From Pseudomonas rhizoryzae (lineage in GTDB: Bacteria; Pseudomonadota; Gammaproteobacteria; Pseudomonadales; Pseudomonadaceae): a DNA stretch of 64,000 nt. The position numbers were made by a program, and so were the translations under genes. Of the stretch, positions 56,555 to 64,000 are shown in pieces. The notes beneath the pieces are model-generated. The model saw only the letters and a list, made by a program, of their open reading frames with translations, was not told the DNA's origin and ran no database searches. Position 1 is the stretch's first letter, and every line of letters begins with the position of its first letter. The stretch covers positions 62,001 to 126,000 of the forward strand of contig NZ_SULM01000011.1 in assembly GCF_005250615.1 (NCBI RefSeq), in the 5' to 3' direction.

Positions 56555-57836
56555 TGTATAGCCCGGAGACATGGTGGACACCTGTTCGAGGACAAGGTGG
56601 ACAGGTGTCAGGCGACGGAACGTCCCGTCGTCGCCGTCCGGGTGTGTGCGTTCAAACACGCGATGCGCCAGGTGCGCCAGAACACGTCGTACTGGCCGTC
56701 CACGCCCTCGGGACGGATCAGCACGGGCTCGCCGATGAAGGCCTTGCCCACGTGCCACTGCTGGCCTCGCCAGTTGATGAGCCCCTGATCGCGTACCGTG
56801 CGGACGATACCGCCTTCAGCGTACAACGGCGCGGATGGCGTGGGGCAATAGGCGCGGGGGCTGGGTTGATAGCGTGTCTGGGGCACCTGCATGCCCAGCG
56901 CCTGATGCGGCCGCTGGGCATTGTAGAGCTGTCGCCAGTGGTCGAAGGCCCGCTGCGCCTTGTCCAGGTCTGCCCACGGCGGGCCCTGCAGGACTTCGGC
57001 CTTGAGCGTGCGGTGGAAGCGTTCGTCCTTGCCCTGCGTCTGCGGATGATAGGGGCGCGAATGGCTGACCCGGATGCCCTGGGCCATCAGCCAGACGTCC
57101 AGCCGAGTGTAATGCTGGCCGTCCGTGCCCCAGGGACTGCCGTTGTCCATGGTCATTCGCGCCGGCAGGCCATAGCGCTCGAAGGCGGCGATCAGGCACT
57201 GACGCACGGTGCTTTCCCGCTCGTCGCCGCAGGCCTGCAACGCCACTGCGTAGCGCGAATGGTCGTCCAATACGGTCAACGGATGACAGCGTCCCCGTAA
57301 CAGGGGTACATGCCCCTTGAAGTCCATCTGCCACAGATCGTTGGCGTGCGGGTGTTCAAAGCGCTGCCAGGGCTTGGCCGCCGCTGAAGCCGCCGCGCTC
57401 ACCGCGCCGTGGCGGACCAGGATCGCATGTACCGTGCTGATAGCCGGCATCGGCACGCCCTGATCTTCCAGCCGACGCGCCAGCTTACGTGCTCCCCAAG
57501 CCGGGTGCTGCGCGCGCAAGGCCATGACCTGCGCCTCCTGTTCCGGTGCACATCGGCTTGGCGACGTCGTCGGACGGCGCGAGCGATCCGTCAGCGCCTC
57601 ACCGGCCCTGGCACGCGCCAGCCACTTGTATCCCGTCGTCGGGCTAATGCCGAAGCGGCGACACAGCAAGCGTACGTTCGCTCCCGTCTGTTGTGCCAAG
57701 CCAACAAATTCTTCGCGTAGCTCCATCGTGGACCTCTCCTGCCACGGCATCGGCCTGCTCCCACCTGCCAAATGCCACAGCGTGAAGTGTCCACCCTGTC
57801 TCCGAACAGGTGTTCACTATGTCCCCGGGCCATACA
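56555..57836. mobile_element. IS481-family insertion sequence
   Basis: The left end TGTATAGCCCGGAGACAT and the inverted right end TGTATGGCCCGGGGACAT are near-perfect, extending through GTG(G/A)ACACCTGTTCG. Length is about 1.28 kb with one transposase gene. It lies within a CCCTCACCCCAACCCTCTCCCC repeat, whose halves flank it. CTC may be a 3-bp duplication, but the left end has three unexplained bases (GCG), so the exact boundary is uncertain by a few bases. Confidence 0.85.
56608..57750 (-). CDS. IS481-family transposase
   Basis: A 380-residue transposase from MPWQERSTMELREEFVGL. An N-terminal helix-turn-helix (LCRRFGISPTTGYKWLARAR) precedes the DDE core: Asp in WQMDFKGHVPL, Asp in MTMDNGSPWGT, and Glu in GKDERFHRTLKAEVL. 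All three are present and the frame is open, so the element may be active. Confidence 0.92.
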   Translation of the reverse strand: MPWQERSTMELREEFVGLAQQTGANVRLLCRRFGISPTTGYKWLARARAGEALTDRSRRPTTSPSRCAPEQEAQVMALRAQHPAWGARKLARRLEDQGVPMPAISTVHAILVRHGAVSAAASAAAKPWQRFEHPHANDLWQMDFKGHVPLLRGRCHPLTVLDDHSRYAVALQACGDERESTVRQCLIAAFERYGLPARMTMDNGSPWGTDGQHYTRLDVWLMAQGIRVSHSRPYHPQTQGKDERFHRTLKAEVLQGPPWADLDKAQRAFDHWRQLYNAQRPHQALGMQVPQTRYQPSPRAYCPTPSAPLYAEGGIVRTVRDQGLINWRGQQWHVGKAFIGEPVLIRPEGVDGQYDVFWRTWRIACLNAHTRTATTGRSVA

Positions 57837-58168
57837 CTCTCCCCGAGGGAGAGGGGGCAAAAACAACTCCGTGCACTGGGTCTTCCCCCTCTACCTCCAG
57901 GAAAGAGCCAGGGTGAGGAAAGCACATCGGCAATGCCCTTCAGCCGTAGGGTGGACAACGGCGCAGCCTTGTCCGCGCGCAGCCGTCCCTTTCTCCCAAG
58001 AGAGGACCGAAGAAAGACACCCAACGAAGACTCCCTGCCGCAGCGCGCTCTTCCCCCTCTCCCTCAGGGAGAGGGCCGGGGTGAGGGAAAGCCCACGCCG
58101 CGGCCTAACTCGACAGGAGTGCTACCATAGCCCTCCGCTCCCTCCCCACCACCGAGACACCCCCGTCC
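57837..58168. other. 332-bp region between IS481 and permease with repeat fragments
   Basis: No gene seen. It holds the right half of the IS-split CCCTCTCCCC repeat, a degenerate copy (57892-57918), a TAGGGTGGACAACGGCGCAG fragment (about 57946-57980) related to the hairpin at 10954-10982, and a full CCCTCTCCCTCAGGGAGAGG copy (58053-58086). Confidence 0.65.
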
Positions 58169-59545
58169 ATGTCCCAGCCCCAACCCGCCGCCGGCCAGTT
58201 GCAGCGCGGCCTGAAGAATCGTCACATCCAGTTGATCGCCCTCGGCGGGGCCATCGGCACCGGCTTGTTCCTCGGCTCGGCCGGGGTGCTCAAGTCGGCC
58301 GGCCCGGCGATGATCCTTGGCTACGCCATCGCCGGCTTCATCGCCTTCCTGATCATGCGCCAGCTCGGCGAGATGATCGTCGAGGAGCCGGTGGCCGGTT
58401 CCTTCAGTCACTTCGCCAGTCGCTACTGGGGCCGTTTCCCCGGCTTTCTCTCCGGCTGGAACTATTGGGTGCTCTATGTGCTGGTGGGCATGTCGGAACT
58501 CACCGCGGTGGGCAAGTACGTGCAGTACTGGTGGCCGGAAGTACCGACCTGGGCCAGTGCCCTGGTGTTCTTCGTGCTGGTCAATGCCATCAACCTGTTC
58601 AACGTGAAGGCCTTCGGCGAAACCGAATTCTGGTTTGCCCTGATCAAGGTGGTGGCCATCCTCGGCATGATGGCCTTCGGCCTCTGGCTGCTGATCAGCG
58701 GCGCCGGTGGCCCCGAAGCCTCGGTGAGCAACCTCTGGAGCCATGGCGGCTTCCTGCCCAACGGCTGGAGCGGCCTGTTCGCGGTCCTGGCGATCATCAT
58801 GTTCTCCTTCGGCGGCCTGGAGCTGGTGGGCATCACCGCCGCCGAAGCGGACCAGCCGCGCACCGTCATCCCCAAGGCCATCAACCAGGTGGTCTGGCGC
58901 ATCCTGATCTTCTATGTCGGCGCCCTGACCATCCTGCTGTCGCTGCACCCCTGGGACGAACTGGTGCGCAGCATCGGCGCCGGTGGTGACGACTACGCCG
59001 GCAGCCCCTTCGTGCAGACCTTCGCCCTGCTCGGCAGCGACACCGCCGCGCACCTGCTCAACTTCGTGGTTCTGACCGCGGCGCTGTCGGTCTACAACAG
59101 CGGGGTCTACTGCACCAGCCGCATGCTCTACGGCATGGCCGAGCAAGGCGACGCCCCGCGCGCCCTGCTGCACACCAACCGCAGCGGCGTGCCGCTGCTG
59201 GGCATCGCCGTGTCCTCGGCGGTGACCCTGCTCTGCGTGCTGGTCAACTACCTGCTGCCGCAGAATGCGCTGGAGCTGTTGATGTCGCTGGTGGTGGCCT
59301 CGCTGGTGATCGCCTGGGCGCTGATCAGCCTGACCCACCTGAAATTCCGCGCCGCTCAGCGCCAGGCCGGTCGTATCTCGCACTTCCCGGCGTTCTGGTC
59401 ACCCTTCACCAACTGGCTGTGCCTGGCCTTCGTCGGCATGATCCTGGTGCTGATGCTGCGCATCCCCGGCATCGCCGTGTCGGTCTATGCCATCCCGGTG
59501 TGGCTGGCCTTCCTGTTCCTCTGCTTCAAGCTGCGCCGGGGCTGA
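58169..59545 (+). CDS. APC-family amino acid permease (AroP/ProY-like)
   Basis: A 458-residue permease with about 12 helices. The N-terminal HIQLIALGGAIGTGLFLGSA and FSFGGLELVGITAAEADQP are diagnostic of the amino acid transporter group that includes AroP, ProY, LysP and GabP. The substrate cannot be resolved by eye; proline, aromatic amino acids or GABA are all possible. No clear ribosome-binding site was seen before the ATG. Confidence 0.88.
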   Translation: MSQPQPAAGQLQRGLKNRHIQLIALGGAIGTGLFLGSAGVLKSAGPAMILGYAIAGFIAFLIMRQLGEMIVEEPVAGSFSHFASRYWGRFPGFLSGWNYWVLYVLVGMSELTAVGKYVQYWWPEVPTWASALVFFVLVNAINLFNVKAFGETEFWFALIKVVAILGMMAFGLWLLISGAGGPEASVSNLWSHGGFLPNGWSGLFAVLAIIMFSFGGLELVGITAAEADQPRTVIPKAINQVVWRILIFYVGALTILLSLHPWDELVRSIGAGGDDYAGSPFVQTFALLGSDTAAHLLNFVVLTAALSVYNSGVYCTSRMLYGMAEQGDAPRALLHTNRSGVPLLGIAVSSAVTLLCVLVNYLLPQNALELLMSLVVASLVIAWALISLTHLKFRAAQRQAGRISHFPAFWSPFTNWLCLAFVGMILVLMLRIPGIAVSVYAIPVWLAFLFLCFKLRRG

Positions 59546-59551
59546 CCTCTG

Positions 59552-59644
59552 CGTAGGTTGGGCTGAGACGGCTTCATCGTCGAAGCCCAACAGGCATGGC
59601 CGAGCAAGTCATCGTTGGGCTTCGCTACGCTCAGCCCAACCTAC
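59552..59644. repeat. TTGGGCTGAG / CTCAACCCAA inverted element, copy 4
   Basis: GTAGGTTGGGCTGAGACGG and CTACGCTCAGCCCAACCTAC are long inverted arms with CGAAGCCCAAC/GTTGGGCTTCG inside. It fills the gap between two convergent genes and may terminate both. Confidence 0.8.
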
Positions 59645-59645
59645 C

Positions 59646-61127
59646 CTACTCGAAGGGTATCCACGGCGGCCGCGGCTTCATGATGATGCAGCCGTCCTCG
59701 CCCAGCGCCCAGATGTCATAGTAAAGGTTGTCCACCAGCCGTACCCCGGCGCCGGGGACCGCCACGCGCTGGGTACAGCTGTCGCTGTCGGCATCGTCGA
59801 TCACCCCCAGATCCTGCAGGCGCTCGGCGATCATGAAGTTGCCCGGCGACAGGCCAAGGATGAAGGGCAGCACCGGCAACTGTTCGAGCGTCCGGTGCGC
59901 CAGGGGCAGCCAGGTCGCCTCCAACGGTCCACCGGTCCAGAGAATGCGCTTGAACTGGCGCAAGCGGGGATCGCTGCTGAGATCGTGGCGCAGCTCCTGC
60001 ACCAGTTCGCGCTCGAAGGTCTTCTGCGCGGACAGCACCTGGCCATAGGCATAGGCCAGCGACAGCATCCACAGCAGCGGCAGGATCACCAGCCACTCCA
60101 GACGCGGTACCAGCCGTTCCAGCAGGTCGTGGGCGAGCAGCAGGCCCAGCATCAGCACCACGGCCATTCCCGTCAGGGTCCGCGCCTCGAGGATGAAATC
60201 GCGGAACAGCAGGGTGATGCCAGCCACGCAGAGCGCCAGCACCGGCAGGGTTGCGCCGTACAGCAGCAGCACTGGCTGCGCGCGACGACCATAGGCGCGC
60301 GCATAGGTCAGCGCACCCAGTCCATAGCCCAGAGCGGCCAGAGCGCCAAAGATGATCCATAGCCAGGTATTGCCGGGCGTCAGCAGCAACTCGACGCAGT
60401 GCAGGACCTCGCCCAGGCGCTGCCAGAGGATCGGCAACAGATCGGCGCCCAGCCCGGCATGACGATCGGTGGTCACCAATTGGTAGGCGGTCAGATAGTA
60501 GAACAGCGTGCCCAGCAGCAGCTGCACGACCTGGCGCAGCACCAGGCGCAAGAGCCGCTCCGGCGCCATGCGCCGCTGCACGCCGCGGATCAGCTCCAGG
60601 CCACAGAGCGCGATGAAGACGTTGAGCGCGACTTGGTAGAAGGCGATGGCCGCCGCCAACAGGATCGCCGGCGCCAGCAGCGTCACCAGGGTATGGCGAT
60701 TGCGGAACAGCACCGCGTAGATCACCGCGACCAGGCTCAACGCCATGGCCGGGCCGTCGTACTGATAGGTCAGATTGCCCAGCCAGAACGGCGAGAACCA
60801 CAGCGGCAGGATGGCCAGGCACTGGGTTGGGCGCGGCGCGCCGAAGTAGTGCCGCGCCAGGTCGGTCAAGGCCCAGGCCGCGGCGACGCTGGCGATCAAC
60901 AACGGCAAGGGAAAGATGTTGAGGGTCGTACCGCTGAAGGTCAGCAGCCGATAGAACATCTCGGTGAGCACGCGGCCCTGCTGACGCCACTCCAGACCGT
61001 TCTGCAACTGGATGCGCCAGTTGTCGTCGACATAGGGAAAGTCGGCGAGGATGAACGGCAAGACGAACAGCAGGATGGCGAGCAGAAACAACAGGCGGGT
61101 CTGTAGCGGGGTCAACGTCCGATTCAA
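59646..61127 (-). CDS. GtrII-like membrane glucosyltransferase
   Basis: A 493-residue membrane protein with about ten helices, matching the GtrII glucosyltransferase family. LADFPYVDDNWRIQL, with its Asp pair in the first periplasmic loop, is the expected catalytic region. The C-terminal 120 residues form a periplasmic domain. Family members add glucose to O-antigen from a lipid carrier, but the usual gtrA and gtrB partners are absent, so the donor system must lie elsewhere. Confidence 0.8.
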   Translation of the reverse strand: MNRTLTPLQTRLLFLLAILLFVLPFILADFPYVDDNWRIQLQNGLEWRQQGRVLTEMFYRLLTFSGTTLNIFPLPLLIASVAAAWALTDLARHYFGAPRPTQCLAILPLWFSPFWLGNLTYQYDGPAMALSLVAVIYAVLFRNRHTLVTLLAPAILLAAAIAFYQVALNVFIALCGLELIRGVQRRMAPERLLRLVLRQVVQLLLGTLFYYLTAYQLVTTDRHAGLGADLLPILWQRLGEVLHCVELLLTPGNTWLWIIFGALAALGYGLGALTYARAYGRRAQPVLLLYGATLPVLALCVAGITLLFRDFILEARTLTGMAVVLMLGLLLAHDLLERLVPRLEWLVILPLLWMLSLAYAYGQVLSAQKTFERELVQELRHDLSSDPRLRQFKRILWTGGPLEATWLPLAHRTLEQLPVLPFILGLSPGNFMIAERLQDLGVIDDADSDSCTQRVAVPGAGVRLVDNLYYDIWALGEDGCIIMKPRPPWIPFE

Positions 61128-61388
61128 GGTTCCGCTCCCTGGCGGCGAACGAAGTACCTGCGGTATTCACCGGCAGGGGTTACGGGCTGACCGACCAGGC
61201 ACCTGCCCGGCCGGTCGGGTTCGGCTCGAACGACTGACGAAGCCGCTCAGCGCAGCGATGATGGCACCGAACACAGGGCCCGGACCATCCCCGTCTCGAC
61301 CCTCGTCTGGAACAGACTCCATCAGGTCGCTTTCTGCCCCCGGTCTGGCAGGTCCAGTGCCGGGAGTCGCTCTAGCAAGAGCCTTGCA

Positions 61389-63796
<2,408 letters not shown>

Positions 63797-63858
63797 GCGC
63801 AGGTCTTGGGCCCCCATTGCGGGCGGCTAAGGGTTTTTCGGACGGCAGAAAAGACAAA

Positions 63859-63890
63859 GGGCACGTCACTGCCTTGGCAATGACGTGCCC
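63859..63890 (-). terminator. Intrinsic terminator upstream of dnaB
   Basis: On the minus strand GGGCACGTCATTGCC and GGCAGTGACGTGCCC form a near-perfect stem with a 2-base loop, followed by TTTGTCTTTT. It ends the gene that precedes dnaB outside the window (rplI is usual there) and lies between that gene and the dnaB start. Confidence 0.85.
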
Positions 63891-64000
63891 GATTGTCGGC
63901 AGACCGGCGCCGGGGCGCAAGTCCACCAGTCAGGCGACGACGCGCAAGTATCGAAAGCACGCTGGCGAGCTAGAGTCAGGCAAGGCGAAGGCACCTGAGG
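63891..64000. other. Right edge, no gene seen
   Basis: 110 bases between the terminator and the window end with no recognisable coding sequence. Confidence 0.5.

Overview
The window looks like a chromosomal segment of a GC-rich Pseudomonas. This rests on the strong family resemblance of PcaK, PcaR, the urt operon and the cob cluster to Pseudomonas proteins, on REP-type palindromes, and on Hfq/Crc-type AAnAAnAA motifs. A Pseudomonas oryzihabitans-like species is my guess, not something the sequence proves. No rRNA, tRNA or CRISPR array was found.

Layout. 1-1.0 kb: start of a 3-oxoadipate CoA-transferase gene (pcaI-like, cut by the window edge) and a small VF530-type protein. 1.6-10.7 kb: a two-partner secretion pair (TpsA adhesin with GLUG, YDG and MBG repeats, plus its TpsB transporter), divergent from a response regulator and a hybrid histidine kinase. 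11-17.3 kb: a methyltransferase, then a TonB receptor convergent with a three-gene iron-chelate ABC importer. 17.5-27.5 kb: aromatic catabolism, with pcaK, a salicylate hydroxylase, an alpha/beta hydrolase, a FadL-type porin, an AraC regulator, an autotransporter and pcaR. 27.7-28.6 kb: a Xre-RES toxin-antitoxin pair. 28.7-39.2 kb: a cobalamin riboswitch and B12 importer next to cobJ-I-H-G and divergent cobL-K-M. 39.3-46.3 kb: deoC, a DUF3100 membrane protein, a LysR regulator and an M20 hydrolase / aldehyde dehydrogenase / beta-hydroxyacid dehydrogenase operon. 46.7-52.6 kb: the urea ABC transporter urtABCDE. 52.7-54 kb: a dehydroquinase / shikimate dehydrogenase pair. 54.1-64 kb: a YgiQ radical SAM protein, an IS481-family element, an amino-acid permease, a GtrII-like glucosyltransferase, ddl and dnaB.

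How it fits together. The most informative signal is regulatory. Inverted pairs of a CGATAATCG-type site, about 19-20 bp apart, sit upstream of pcaI, pcaK and pcaR, and a single copy lies upstream of aroQ. This predicts a PcaR regulon joining protocatechuate/3-oxoadipate degradation, aromatic-acid uptake and probably quinate/shikimate feeding. AACAACAA catabolite-activity motifs precede the start codons of pcaK, the FadL porin, the AraC regulator and aroQ, predicting Hfq/Crc control of the same module. The porin, hydrolase and salicylate hydroxylase form a tight operon that resembles a salicylate-ester utilisation route ending in catechol.

Intergenic space is rich in dispersed palindromic repeats of at least three families, one copy of which has been split by the IS481 element.
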